From Pontibacillus yanchengensis (GTDB lineage: Bacteria > Bacillota > Bacilli > Bacillales > BH030062): a DNA stretch of 64,000 bases. Position 1 is the first letter of the stretch. Every line of letters begins with the position of its first letter. The stretch spans positions 1-64,000 of the forward strand of contig NZ_WMEU01000002.1 in assembly GCF_009856295.1 (NCBI RefSeq), in the 5' to 3' direction. A program made the position numbers and the translations under genes. The notes below the pieces were generated by a model that saw nothing but the letters and a program-made list of their open reading frames with translations, was not told the origin of the DNA and made no database searches. Below, piece by piece: positions 46,803-55,651 of this stretch.

Positions 46803-47452
46803 TTCTCTATCCCCGGCATATTTGGCCACAACACCTCATACCCTTCTGCGTGCAAATCTTCTATAATTGGCATTGGGTTCATAGTTTGTAATCGAAAGAC
46901 TAGTATTTTATAGCGTTGATCTGGCTCATAAGGATAAATGAGTACAGATGTAATGTTGACTTTTCTACGTCCCAAAACAGCCGTTACTTCTGGAAGGATA
47001 CCTGGTTTATTAATTACTTTTAATTCAATTTGAGAGCTTTGGACGTTCACTCCAGTTAATTGAATTAACGTATAGAGCATATCCTTCTCGGTTACTATGC
47101 CTACTAGTTTGTTAGCTTTTGTTACTGGTAGACAAGCAATTTCTTGCTCATAAAAAATGGACGCAATTTCCTCTACAAAATCTAATGGATGAATAGTCGT
47201 TACAGGTGTACTCATAATCGATCGTAATTCATTTTGCAGTTCATTCTCATCATTGTCTTGATGAATATGAAAAATGGAAGGGCTTGCATCTCTTACATCT
47301 CGATCTGATACGATACCTATCACTTGATTAGATTCATCAACAATTGGTATATGCCTTATATGGTGATCGTTTAGCAACTTTAAAGCGCTTTCAATAGTTT
47401 CAGTAGGTTTACAAGTGATAACCTGAGTTTTCATAATTTGTTCGACAAGCAT
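46799..47452 (-). CDS. acuB: AcuB, CBS-pair and ACT domain protein
   Basis: A 217-residue protein with two CBS motifs (M-K-T-Q-V-I-T-C ... I-V-S-D-R-D-V, ~7-52; I-M-S-T-P-V-T-T-I ... V-T-E-K-D-M, ~76-124) and a C-terminal ACT-like domain (~140-210). CBS pairs bind adenine nucleotides, so it may sense the energy state for the AcuA/AcuC system; the exact role is unsettled. Ribosome site GAGGAGGAG lies in the end of acuA. Confidence 0.95.
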   Translation of the reverse strand: MLVEQIMKTQVITCKPTETIESALKLLNDHHIRHIPIVDESNQVIGIVSDRDVRDASPSIFHIHQDNDENELQNELRSIMSTPVTTIHPLDFVEEIASIFYEQEIACLPVTKANKLVGIVTEKDMLYTLIQLTGVNVQSSQIELKVINKPGILPEVTAVLGRRKVNITSVLIYPYEPDQRYKILVFRLQTMNPMPIIEDLHAEGYEVLWPNMPGIEK

Positions 47453-47453
47453 C

Positions 47454-48107
47454 TTAATCTCCTCCTCGACTCGTGCGATAACGGTTACGATTTAAGAAAC
47501 GTAATTGTTCAAAACGTTTAACTGATTCTGGGTCAACACGCTCCCCGATTCTTGCCATTAGACAATTTGCTGGGTGCGAGACAATTTCTTCATCATCAGT
47601 TGGATACGGAGTAAGCCCGCCTGCTCCCATCATTTTCTCCATTACTTTACGGTAATTCCAGATATTTAAACGTGTACCTGAAAGATCCCAATGCCAATAA
47701 TACTCAGTTGAAATCACAATAAAATCTTCCATTGCATCATCCAACATGGAAACCTTTAATAGCCATGAACCGATTTTGTAGCCTCGATAAGCAGGAATAA
47801 CTTCAATAGCACCTAATTCAATCAAATCTTCCATTTGAAATTTCGACCATCGTTCAAGTGGGTCGGGATATAGATACGTAACATATCCAACAATTGTTTC
47901 TGAAGTTCGTGCTATAATGATCCGTCCTTCCTCAAACTCAGCTATTTTCTTTACAGCTTCAAATTGCTTTTCAGAGGGGCGAAACGCAGTTAAATGTTCA
48001 TGAAATGAATAGTTGGCTAATTCCGAAGAAGAAAGAGGACCTTCTATTACCACTGTACCTTCATGGGTCTCTATTTCTTTGGAATGATACTCTTTTATAT
48101 GCTTCAT
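47454..48107 (-). CDS. acuA: AcuA, GNAT family protein acetyltransferase
   Basis: A 217-residue GNAT-fold enzyme with the acetyl-CoA-binding segment V-I-P-A-Y-R-G-Y-K-I-G-S-W-L-L (R-G-x-x-x-G, ~102-116). In B. subtilis AcuA acetylates and inactivates acetyl-CoA synthetase AcsA. acsA, divergent from acuA in B. subtilis, is not adjacent here; a penicillin-binding protein gene lies upstream instead. AGGTGGTG precedes the ATG, and TATAAT is found 60 bases upstream. Confidence 0.94.
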   Translation of the reverse strand: MKHIKEYHSKEIETHEGTVVIEGPLSSSELANYSFHEHLTAFRPSEKQFEAVKKIAEFEEGRIIIARTSETIVGYVTYLYPDPLERWSKFQMEDLIELGAIEVIPAYRGYKIGSWLLKVSMLDDAMEDFIVISTEYYWHWDLSGTRLNIWNYRKVMEKMMGAGGLTPYPTDDEEIVSHPANCLMARIGERVDPESVKRFEQLRFLNRNRYRTSRGGD

Positions 48108-48244
48108 TTCTACACCACCTAAAAATTGAACCTTGATTTTATTAACATTATACAGGAAAAACCATGAAAAATAATCCCAAAAGTCTGAAAAAATGTTACA
48201 ACCCTAGGACAAAATAAAAGATTAAAAATTTTTATTTAAATAGG

Positions 48245-51200
48245 TTAGTATTTAATCAATAAAAAAGGAAGAGGAATATATATTCCTCTTCCTTGCTTGA
48301 TTAGAGTTGTTATATTATTGAGAGTTATTACTGTTCTCCAGAGTCCAGAGCTCTCACTATTGCCGGAACTTCCATCGCTGCTAGAAGAATCTCCTCCACT
48401 AGAATCACTGGAACTTCCTGAATCCTCATTGGAATCACCAGAACTTCCGGTATTTCCACCAGAATTACTTGAGTCTCCTGATGAATCACCAGAGGTTCCA
48501 TCACCAGAGTTACTAGTGTCATCTCCGGAGTTACCGGTGTCATCGCCTGAGTTGTCAGAGTTATCAGTGTTTCCTGAATCACCTGAGTCACCGGAATTTC
48601 CACTATTTCCGGAGTTATCATTTCCTTGACCAGAATCATTGTTATCATCTGGTTCAGGCTGTGGTTCTGGATCTGGTGTAAAGTCACCATATTGGGCTGA
48701 TGGAGAAGCGCCAGAGACACGACCATAGTAGTCAACAGCCTTGACAATATATACTCCTCTACCTCTAGATCCTAATGACGTATCAGCTGAACTTCCTGCC
48801 AGTTGGAATGCTGCTCCCGGTGAAGGTGCACGATACACTCGATAACCTACCACATCATTACTTGCAGATGCAGACCATGTAACAGCGCCACCACTAACAT
48901 TGACGGTTGCAGGTGCTGCAGGTGGTTGACCATCATTAGGTAATTTATTTGATGCAGGAACACTAACATTCGCCCAACGTTCATTATTTGGAATTAACTG
49001 ACTAAAGTCATCTAATTTGTCATAATTATTACGTTCAATCCAATCTGGATTAAAGTATATTCCACTATTGGTAAACTCATTTGGTGTCGCTTCATCAGCT
49101 ACATATGTTTTACCGTTAACAACAACAGATCTCGTTTGAATTAAACTATCATCTGTTTTAGATGGTACTTGTCCTGAAGCGTAGATATCGCTTTTAACAA
49201 GTCCAAATTCAGAACATAGTTCAGAAGGAGCTAGTCCTGAGGTAGCACAATAGTTAGCTGTAACAATACCTCCAGGGTTCTTAAAGCTTTCTTCTGGAAC
49301 CATTAGATCTGGTCTAATATCAGATGCTGCATTTACTACTTGTGACCAGAGGTTGATGTTTCGGTTACTGTAGCTTAGGTTACAACCATAGCATTTTATA
49401 GATTTAGGGGTATCATATCCCATCCACATTCCCATGGTCACATTAGGGTTTGTCGCAACAAACCAAGTGTCTCGGAAGTTTTGGGATGTACCTGTTTTAC
49501 CAGCCCAATCCACATCTTTATACTTAAGTTGATAATTTGCATATGTTGCTGTTCCATAATCCAAAACATCTCTCATCATATCAATAGTAAGGTAAGATGT
49601 TTGTTCACTGAATACCTTCGTTTTTTCACTTTTATGCTCATATAATAGTTCGCCGTCTTTATTTTCTATTCGGTCTATCATGTAAGCATCGACGAAGTTC
49701 CCCATATTTCCAAATGTGGAATAGGCGTTTGTGTTTTCTTCTACTGTTACACCGTTTGTTACGGCACCTAAAGCCATAGATAAATTGGTTCTGTCACCTT
49801 CTGTTAATGTCGTGAAGCCCATTTTATCTAAGAAAGAAACTGGATCTTGATTAACAATATCTGCATAGGTTCTAGCTGCTGGTACGTTAAAGGATTTCGC
49901 AAGGGCATAACGAATCGATGTTAAGCCATGATAACGACCTGTGTAGTTTCCTGGCGACCACGTTTTCGTTCCCGCTTGGAAAGACGTATCGATGTCAGCT
50001 ACCACAGAACCGGGTTGAGCTTGACCAAGTTCAATGGCTGGAGCGTACACAAGAATCGGCTTCATCGTACTCCCATTTGAACGTTGTGAGTCTGTTGCGT
50101 GATTCACTTGATTCTGTTCGTAATCTCTTCCACCAATGAAACTGAGAATTTTACCTGTACTGTTCTCCATTAGGAGACCACCGACTTGAACAGGCTCTTG
50201 AATGGTTTTTTCTTCTCCATCAACTACGACGGTTTCTGGTTTTTCTGGTCCATATTGATTGTAATTATTTTTTATTTCTTGCATTTTGTCGTAGATTTTT
50301 TGGTCAATTGTGGTGTGAATTTTGTATCCATTTCCACGTAAGTTACGGTCAGCAAGAATAAAATATTGTTCTTGAAGTGCTTCATTATTCTCTAAGTCTT
50401 CTTCGCTGTAACCGTCTTGCTTGGCCAGTTCCTTCGCTAAAATCTTTTTCGCACGCTTTTCAATCTCAATTGTTAAATAAGGATACTCTTGAATAGGTGA
50501 TGTCTCAGGCTTAGCGAAATCAGCTGCAATATTATAGTTACGTGCTGTCTCTAATTCTTGATCTGATATCATTCCAGCTTCATGCATTCTAGTTAGAACG
50601 GTTTGCATTCGATCCATAGCCGGAGCGATATTTTCTTCACTTTTGACTTCACCACTGTTGGAAAATGGTGTGTAAAGGTAAGGGCTTTGTGGTAAACCGG
50701 CAATAAATGCGGATTGAGCTAAATTTAACTCATCTGCACTCACACCAAAGATACCTTGAGCAGCTGTTTCAATTCCTGCTATGTTTCTACCCGACGCATT
50801 TCGTCCAAAAGGTACGACATTTAAATATGCTTCAAGAATTTCATCTTTTTCAAAGAACCGTTCTAAGCGCATGGCTAGAAGTATTTCTTTCGCTTTACGC
50901 TCGAATGACACTTCGTTTGTGAGAATTTGGTTTTTAATTAACTGTTGAGTAAGTGTACTTCCACCAGTTTTTGTACTTGCATTGGTTACTTCTTGGAATA
51001 TTGCCCTCAGTATTGCCTTTGGCACAATTCCTTCATGTGTTTCAAAATATTCATCTTCTGTAGCAATAACAGCATTTCGGACGTGTTTCGAAACGTTTTC
51101 TAGTTGAACTTCTTCACGATATAAATCAGAGCGTATTTTCCCTAAATACTTATTATCTCCAAAAAAGATTTCTGTCGTTTCCTCATAGTTATAAATATCC

Positions 51201-51430
51201 TGTTTCATATCTTCTTCGGCTCGAATAGGTTCATCTTTCACGAGTGATGCGAAATAACCCGCACCTAATCCCCCTGCGAAGAAGAATCCTACAACACCAA
51301 TGATTAAAAAGAATAGTAAAACATTCCATGCGACATCATAAGTGATTCGGGAAGCTTTTTGAATTTTCCCTTCTTGCCACCATTTCGTAAATGGTGATTT
51401 ATCAGAACCATTAGATTGGTTATTATTCAT
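48245..51430 (-). CDS. class A penicillin-binding protein (PBP1a family) with FN3 domain and Gly/Ser tail
   Basis: A bifunctional peptidoglycan synthase, 1061 codons as read. Cytoplasmic N-terminus, membrane helix (~34-60), glycosyltransferase GT51 (E-D-E-Y-F-E-T-H-E-G, ~125; G-G-S-T-L-T-Q-Q-L, ~157), transpeptidase with S-T-M-K (nucleophile Ser, ~455), S-F-N (~515) and K-T-G-T-S (~650). Then a fibronectin type III-like domain (~865-950) and a ~110-residue tail of Gly/Ser/Asp/Asn. ATG 51430 has AGGGGGGGG upstream. The last ~30 codons appear to be out of frame: the alternative frame stops at 48328 with D-S-G-E-Q, before the terminator, so the natural protein is probably ~1035 aa. Confidence 0.93.
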   Translation of the reverse strand: MNNNQSNGSDKSPFTKWWQEGKIQKASRITYDVAWNVLLFFLIIGVVGFFFAGGLGAGYFASLVKDEPIRAEEDMKQDIYNYEETTEIFFGDNKYLGKIRSDLYREEVQLENVSKHVRNAVIATEDEYFETHEGIVPKAILRAIFQEVTNASTKTGGSTLTQQLIKNQILTNEVSFERKAKEILLAMRLERFFEKDEILEAYLNVVPFGRNASGRNIAGIETAAQGIFGVSADELNLAQSAFIAGLPQSPYLYTPFSNSGEVKSEENIAPAMDRMQTVLTRMHEAGMISDQELETARNYNIAADFAKPETSPIQEYPYLTIEIEKRAKKILAKELAKQDGYSEEDLENNEALQEQYFILADRNLRGNGYKIHTTIDQKIYDKMQEIKNNYNQYGPEKPETVVVDGEEKTIQEPVQVGGLLMENSTGKILSFIGGRDYEQNQVNHATDSQRSNGSTMKPILVYAPAIELGQAQPGSVVADIDTSFQAGTKTWSPGNYTGRYHGLTSIRYALAKSFNVPAARTYADIVNQDPVSFLDKMGFTTLTEGDRTNLSMALGAVTNGVTVEENTNAYSTFGNMGNFVDAYMIDRIENKDGELLYEHKSEKTKVFSEQTSYLTIDMMRDVLDYGTATYANYQLKYKDVDWAGKTGTSQNFRDTWFVATNPNVTMGMWMGYDTPKSIKCYGCNLSYSNRNINLWSQVVNAASDIRPDLMVPEESFKNPGGIVTANYCATSGLAPSELCSEFGLVKSDIYASGQVPSKTDDSLIQTRSVVVNGKTYVADEATPNEFTNSGIYFNPDWIERNNYDKLDDFSQLIPNNERWANVSVPASNKLPNDGQPPAAPATVNVSGGAVTWSASASNDVVGYRVYRAPSPGAAFQLAGSSADTSLGSRGRGVYIVKAVDYYGRVSGASPSAQYGDFTPDPEPQPEPDDNNDSGQGNDNSGNSGNSGDSGDSGNTDNSDNSGDDTGNSGDDTSNSGDGTSGDSSGDSSNSGGNTGSSGDSNEDSGSSSDSSGGDSSSSDGSSGNSESSGLWRTVITLNNITTLIKQGRGIYIPLPFLLIKY
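48259..48294 (-). terminator. terminator of the penicillin-binding protein gene (inside the present frame)
   Basis: A perfect 30-base palindrome, AAGGAAGAGGAATAT and its complement, with TTTTTTATT on the minus strand. As the sequence stands, translation of the upstream gene runs through it. Confidence 0.88.
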
Positions 51431-51513
51431 ATTATGGATCCCCCCCCTATACTTACAACGAATATTATACCATAATCCACCATGAGGAGACATGATTCTA
51501 CTGTTATTTATAG

Positions 51514-51542
51514 TTGCTTTTTCAAAAAAATTGTGCTATAAA
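51514..51542 (+). promoter_or_regulatory. sigma-A promoter of tyrS
   Basis: TTGCTT, 17-base spacer, TATAAA, about 45 bases before the T-box leader begins. Confidence 0.6.
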
Positions 51543-51589
51543 TTTAAGATAGAAATAAATATATTCACGTTGAAGGGTATGCAGTAATA

Positions 51590-51792
51590 ATTTGTTCCCT
51601 GTTGTAGAGAGCTGACGGTTGGTGAGAGTCAGTACAAAGCAAATTGTGAATTACGTCCTGGAGTATCTTCTGCTAAATCAGAAGACGGTTATAACCGTTA
51701 TATTTCCGAGTGGTAACAGATAGAACGCTGTTACAACAAGGGTGGTACCGCGAGGCAAATCTCGTCCCTTTTAGGGGCGAGATTTTTTTATG
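51590..51792 (+). promoter_or_regulatory. T-box riboswitch of tyrS (tyrosine)
   Basis: The leader has the T-box sequence AAGGGTGGTACCGCG (51738-51752), an antiterminator core, and the terminator stem (AAATCTCGTCCC / GGGGCGAGATTT, TTTTT) at 51757-51790. Upstream is stem I with GAGAGCTGACGGTTGGTGAG and the specifier loop GTGAAT-TAC-GTCCTGGAG; TAC (51652-51654) is a tyrosine codon. Uncharged tRNA-Tyr should pair with both, and switch tyrS on. Confidence 0.95.
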
Positions 51793-51886
51793 CTTTTTTA
51801 GGTGAATACTTTAAAAAAATAGTGTTACCTAAGCTGAGCTCTAGAATTAAATAAATTAGATATACATATCAAAAAGGAGTGACACT

Positions 51887-53155
51887 ATGCATATTTTAGA
51901 AGATCTAAAAGCAAGAGGTCTAGTGAATCAGACAACGGATGAGGAGAGCTTGCAAAAGCATTTAAGTCAAGAACAAGTAACATTGTACTGTGGATTTGAT
52001 CCCACCGGGGACAGCTTGCACATTGGTCATTTGCTGCCCTTATTAATTTTGAAGCGTTTTCAAAGAGCGGGTCATCGTCCCTTAGCCCTTGTAGGGGGAG
52101 GGACAGGAATGATTGGCGATCCAAGTGGACGTTCAACAGAGCGTCAACTGAATAGCGAAGACACAGTACGCTATTATAGTAAACAAATCGAAAAACAAAT
52201 GGCCAAAGTTCTAGAATTTGACCAAGGTGATAATGCTGCTGCAGCTCGAAATAATTTAGATTGGCTAAAGAATTTAACAATGATTGAGTTCCTACGAGAC
52301 GTGGGCAAGCACTTTGGAATTAACTACATGTTAGCTAAAGACTCGGTAGAATCAAGAATTGAGCATGGGATTTCGTACACAGAGTTCAGCTATATGATTC
52401 TGCAATCATATGATTTCTTAAATCTCTTTAGGGAAGAGAACTGTACTCTTCAAATTGGTGGAAGTGATCAATGGGGGAATATCACTGCGGGTCTAGAGCT
52501 CATTCGTCGTACATCCTCTGAAGGTGAAGAAGCAAAAGCATTTGGTTTAACAGTCCCACTTATAACGAAGGCAGACGGAAGTAAATTTGGTAAAACAGCT
52601 GGGGGAGCGATTTGGTTAGATTCAGAAAAAACGACACCATATGAGTTTTACCAATTTTGGATTAATACGGATGACCGAGACGTTATTAATTTCCTTCATT
52701 ATTTTACATTCTTATCCTTGGATGAAATTGATGAGTTAAGAAAAGAAGTTGAGGAACAGCCTGAGCAAAGAGTTGCTCAGCGTCGGTTAGCTGAAGAAGT
52801 AACGCGAATGGTTCATGATGAGGAAGCATTGCAACAAGCACAAAAAATTACCGATGCTTTGTTTAGTGGAGAACTTAAAGATCTTACGGGAAGCGAAATA
52901 GAGCAGGGCTTTAAAGATGTACCAACGCATCATTTAGATGAGCAAGAAAAAGGACTCATTGATCTGTTAGTTGAAGCGAAAATTTCTTCTTCCAAGCGTC
53001 AGGCGAGAGAAGACATTCAAAATGGAGCTATCTATATTAATGGAGACCGACAACAAGACATGAAGTACACTGTTACAGAAAAAGATAGAATTGACGAGAC
53101 CTTTACCATTATACGTAGAGGAAAGAAAAAGTACTTTTTAATTCGTTTTAATTAA
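51887..53155 (+). CDS. tyrS: tyrosyl-tRNA synthetase
   Basis: A 422-residue class I aminoacyl-tRNA synthetase. H-I-G-H at 45-48 and K-F-G-K-T (the KMSKS counterpart, ~234-238) are present, with tyrosine-binding Y-C-G-F-D-P-T (~34-40) and D-Q-W-G-N (~193-197). The C-terminal ~80 residues form an S4-like RNA-binding domain. AAGGAGTGAC precedes the ATG. It is regulated by the T-box upstream. Its natural terminator has been split by the transposon at 53173. Confidence 0.97.
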   Translation: MHILEDLKARGLVNQTTDEESLQKHLSQEQVTLYCGFDPTGDSLHIGHLLPLLILKRFQRAGHRPLALVGGGTGMIGDPSGRSTERQLNSEDTVRYYSKQIEKQMAKVLEFDQGDNAAAARNNLDWLKNLTMIEFLRDVGKHFGINYMLAKDSVESRIEHGISYTEFSYMILQSYDFLNLFREENCTLQIGGSDQWGNITAGLELIRRTSSEGEEAKAFGLTVPLITKADGSKFGKTAGGAIWLDSEKTTPYEFYQFWINTDDRDVINFLHYFTFLSLDEIDELRKEVEEQPEQRVAQRRLAEEVTRMVHDEEALQQAQKITDALFSGELKDLTGSEIEQGFKDVPTHHLDEQEKGLIDLLVEAKISSSKRQAREDIQNGAIYINGDRQQDMKYTVTEKDRIDETFTIIRRGKKKYFLIRFN

Positions 53156-53172
53156 AAAAGGAGCTGTTCCAT
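53154..53172 (+). terminator. tyrS: left arm of the interrupted tyrS terminator
   Basis: AAAAAAGGAGCTGTTCCAT starts at the tyrS stop codon. It pairs over all 19 bases (two G-T pairs) with 58825-58843, now 5.6 kb away. Joined by one copy of TGTTT, the two arms make a textbook bidirectional terminator between tyrS and the convergent helicase gene. Confidence 0.92.
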
Positions 53173-53177
53173 TGTTT
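53173..53177. repeat. target site duplication, left copy (TGTTT)
   Basis: TGTTT flanks the left inverted repeat and recurs at 58820-58824 next to the right one. One copy would be the 5-base loop of the pre-insertion terminator. Confidence 0.92.
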
Positions 53178-53206
53178 ATTAAGTAGTTCAGTTTTGGAGC
53201 ACAAAA
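53178..53206 (+). repeat. left terminal inverted repeat of the transposon
   Basis: 29 bases; compared with the complement of 58791-58819 the only difference is C against T at base 23 of the repeat. Confidence 0.93.
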
Positions 53207-53222
53207 GACGAAAATGTAAATG

Positions 53223-53263
53223 AAATTGGGTGTCAAATTGTTATATAATTTGACACCCAATTT
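53223..53263. terminator. insulating hairpin at the left transposon end
   Basis: Perfect 17-bp stem (AAATTGGGTGTCAAATT and complement), 7-base loop and a T-rich 3' side. It would stop tyrS transcripts that now run into the element. Confidence 0.82.
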
Positions 53264-53404
53264 TTATTGTTATAACAAGGTTTCTTGGCAATTTGTAAAG
53301 TAAATTGCATGCCAAAATGTATATAAAATTGCAACCGTGAAATAATTATTGTAAGGATGAAAATTAGGGTGCTAAAATAGCTGTAAATTCAACTACAAAA
53401 TGGG

Positions 53405-53662
53405 GTGCATTTTACTGTGCGGTTTTTAGAACCAAAAAATAAAAACGTTAAAGCGGTTGATTGGGAAATATCGGAGCAAACAAGAGAAATAGTAAGGCAG
53501 TATGCCGAATATGCGGAGCGTACAGAGAGTGAAACAGTTGATGAATTTTTATTAAACATCCTCGATGACAAGAAGTTCATCGAATGGGTGACCAATAAAA
53601 GAAGTAACAAACGAATTGTTAGAAGAATGGGCTTAGAAGACAAAGCGGATAGATCACAGTGA
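53405..53662 (+). CDS. small transposon accessory protein (85 aa)
   Basis: Encodes a charged, mostly helical protein. The middle (S-E-Q-T-R-E-I-V-R-Q-Y-A-E-Y-A-E-R-T-E-S-E-T-V-D-E, ~23-47) looks like a ribbon-helix-helix or coiled DNA-binding unit; this is inference. The start is GTG 53405, or GTG 53417, with no good ribosome site for either. Its stop overlaps the transposase start (GTGA), so the two are coupled and probably act together. I do not recognise the family. Confidence 0.72.
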   Translation: MHFTVRFLEPKNKNVKAVDWEISEQTREIVRQYAEYAERTESETVDEFLLNILDDKKFIEWVTNKRSNKRIVRRMGLEDKADRSQ

Positions 53663-55605
53663 CAAAGTTAAAGCGGTTAATTACAAAAGAAGATGAGATC
53701 GTAAAGATCCATCCACCTATAACAAAAGAAGTGTTGGAAGACCGCAAGAAGCAATATGATCTCTTATCTCCTAAAAAGTTTGCGACACGTTATAACTCAG
53801 CCCTTTTTACGCCTGTGAGTTTTGAATTATTGGGATGGGACTATTCAATACAGCTCAACTACTGTATCAACCCTTTTTGCTGCAACTTTGGAAAAGAACA
53901 GCATAAATACGATGAAACCAAAGGGAAGCCAAGCCGATATAAATTAACTGGAAGTTCCAAAGACCATAAAGGTTTGTATTGTAATGACAATCCTATGAGG
54001 AGAGGTGTATCACAGAATTGCAAGGTTACCCCTGTATCTAACTGGTCTGTTGTTGAAGAAATTAAGCGTCTCGTGGAAGTTGGCGGGATTACAAATATTG
54101 ATCCAGAATACCAATTTCATAAAGATGACTGTACTTTAATCAATATTTCACCTTTCAATGAACCTAAACAATTTTATAAGCGAGGCAAAAGTAAAAGTAT
54201 GTCTCAAAGATACCAGTGTAAAACATGTAAGAAGTACACTAATGTATTGCCCAAAAGAACAGAAACAACAACTTATCATCAAAAGAAAAACTCCATTCTC
54301 CCGATGTTCGCTCGGATGTTGGTTGGCAAAGTGTCTGTCAGTCGCTGTTGTGAAATGTTAGGTATTGGTGTCGGCACATATTATCACAAGTTGGAATGGC
54401 TATATAAACGTTGTTTGGAGTTCTTGGAGCGACATGAGACTCAGGCTTTTAAAACTATGAAGTTCGATGATATATGGCTTAATACAGATAAGATGCACTA
54501 CTACCTAAACAATGTTCGGAAGAAAGGGCAGGGCTCGAAGAAATACACTGGATTAGAAGAACTCAATATGCAAACTCACCTGGTTGTTACTGCGGAAGCT
54601 CTATCCAGATATGTATTCCGTTCTGACATTGCTTATGATTGGGATACAAGCTTAAGTGATTTAAACGAAGACACAAGAAAATTAAAAGAGGACCACTTAA
54701 ACACATTTAGTCGCAAGAACGATAGACTAGATTGGTCATATTATCCTCAGGAACCATCTGCGAACGATACGCAAGATATTAGTACCTATCAACATGAACT
54801 TAGACAAATTGAAAACAGAGGTAAATATGTAGATGGTTTGAATGTGGCATCTGGATATACTACAACCGCCCACTATTGGTTACTTAAACAGATGGTGAAT
54901 GCAGATGAATGGCGGATGATAAGTGACGATGATCCATCTATTAGAAACGCTTTCTATCGTGTATTTACCGATGAGCTTAGATTAAGTGATGCCCATCATT
55001 TTATTTGTCAAGTCGATAAGACCAAAAGCAGAAGTCAATGTTTAGAAGAATATGAAGATGCGAGAAGAGATTTATTGGTCTGGGCGGAAAACAGAGGGTA
55101 CGACACGAAGCATCTTAGAGGCATAGCCTATCGCTATTTAAAGGAATTATTTTTGACACATGATTTTCATAAGGAATCCGTTAACAAGGATGGAGAACGT
55201 TATCGTGAGTATGCAAGTAACCCTATTAGAAATCCTCTTGCTTCAAAAGATAAAGGGGTTTACTCCGTTGATTGTAGAACAGATTTGTCCTCGCTTGAAC
55301 CAAGTGTTATAGCTAAAATGATACTAAACGTTAACGATCATTCAACCAATAGCTTTATTCAGCAAATAAGAAGAAGAATATCTTCTTTAGAAAGACCTTT
55401 AACAACAGCTCGTGGGGATAAGAAAAGCTATATTTACGCCAATTTTAACCCAAAATACGCGCAATATGTCGTAACCATTCTTAGAACGTATTACAACTTC
55501 TGTCGTCCTTATAAAACAGCAGACAGTAAATCATTAACACCTGCACAACGACTAGGAATCACGCACAAGCAGTTTGATTGGAATGACATCATTTACTTCA
55601 AATAA
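53659..55605 (+). CDS. zinc-ribbon DDE-type transposase (648 aa)
   Basis: A large transposase-like protein. N-terminal half: cysteine clusters C-I-N-P-F-C-C (~74-80), Y-C-N-D-N-P (~112), N-C and Y-Q-C-K-T-C-K-K (~187-194), as in zinc-ribbon insertion element proteins. Then a helix-turn-helix (V-S-R-C-C-E-M-L-G-I-G-V-G-T-Y-Y, ~231-246). Candidate catalytic acids are in F-D-D-I-W-L-N-T-D (~270-278) and S-D-D-D-P-S-I-R-N-A-F (~431-441); the C-terminal S-F-I-Q-Q-I-R-R-R-I-S-S-L-E-R followed by Y-Y-N-F-C-R-P resembles the C-terminus of IS1-like/insertion-element transposases. GTG start. The frame is intact, so the element may be active. Exact family not assigned. Confidence 0.85.
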   Translation: MTKLKRLITKEDEIVKIHPPITKEVLEDRKKQYDLLSPKKFATRYNSALFTPVSFELLGWDYSIQLNYCINPFCCNFGKEQHKYDETKGKPSRYKLTGSSKDHKGLYCNDNPMRRGVSQNCKVTPVSNWSVVEEIKRLVEVGGITNIDPEYQFHKDDCTLINISPFNEPKQFYKRGKSKSMSQRYQCKTCKKYTNVLPKRTETTTYHQKKNSILPMFARMLVGKVSVSRCCEMLGIGVGTYYHKLEWLYKRCLEFLERHETQAFKTMKFDDIWLNTDKMHYYLNNVRKKGQGSKKYTGLEELNMQTHLVVTAEALSRYVFRSDIAYDWDTSLSDLNEDTRKLKEDHLNTFSRKNDRLDWSYYPQEPSANDTQDISTYQHELRQIENRGKYVDGLNVASGYTTTAHYWLLKQMVNADEWRMISDDDPSIRNAFYRVFTDELRLSDAHHFICQVDKTKSRSQCLEEYEDARRDLLVWAENRGYDTKHLRGIAYRYLKELFLTHDFHKESVNKDGERYREYASNPIRNPLASKDKGVYSVDCRTDLSSLEPSVIAKMILNVNDHSTNSFIQQIRRRISSLERPLTTARGDKKSYIYANFNPKYAQYVVTILRTYYNFCRPYKTADSKSLTPAQRLGITHKQFDWNDIIYFK

Positions 55606-55609
55606 GACA

Positions 55610-55637
55610 AAAAGAGCTTGGAGTTCCAAGCTCTTTT
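55610..55637. terminator. bidirectional terminator between transposase and VanZ genes
   Basis: Stem AAAGAGCTTGG(A) / (T)CCAAGCTCTTT, 3-base loop, with A- and T-runs on both sides. Confidence 0.9.
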
Positions 55638-55651
55638 TATACTATTAATGC

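Noticed and set aside
48297..48747. Two long open frames opposite or beside the Gly/Ser tail of the penicillin-binding protein
   Set aside because: Shadows of a repetitive GGN/TCN/GAY coding region; only the last codons of the same-strand frame matter, as evidence for the frameshift.
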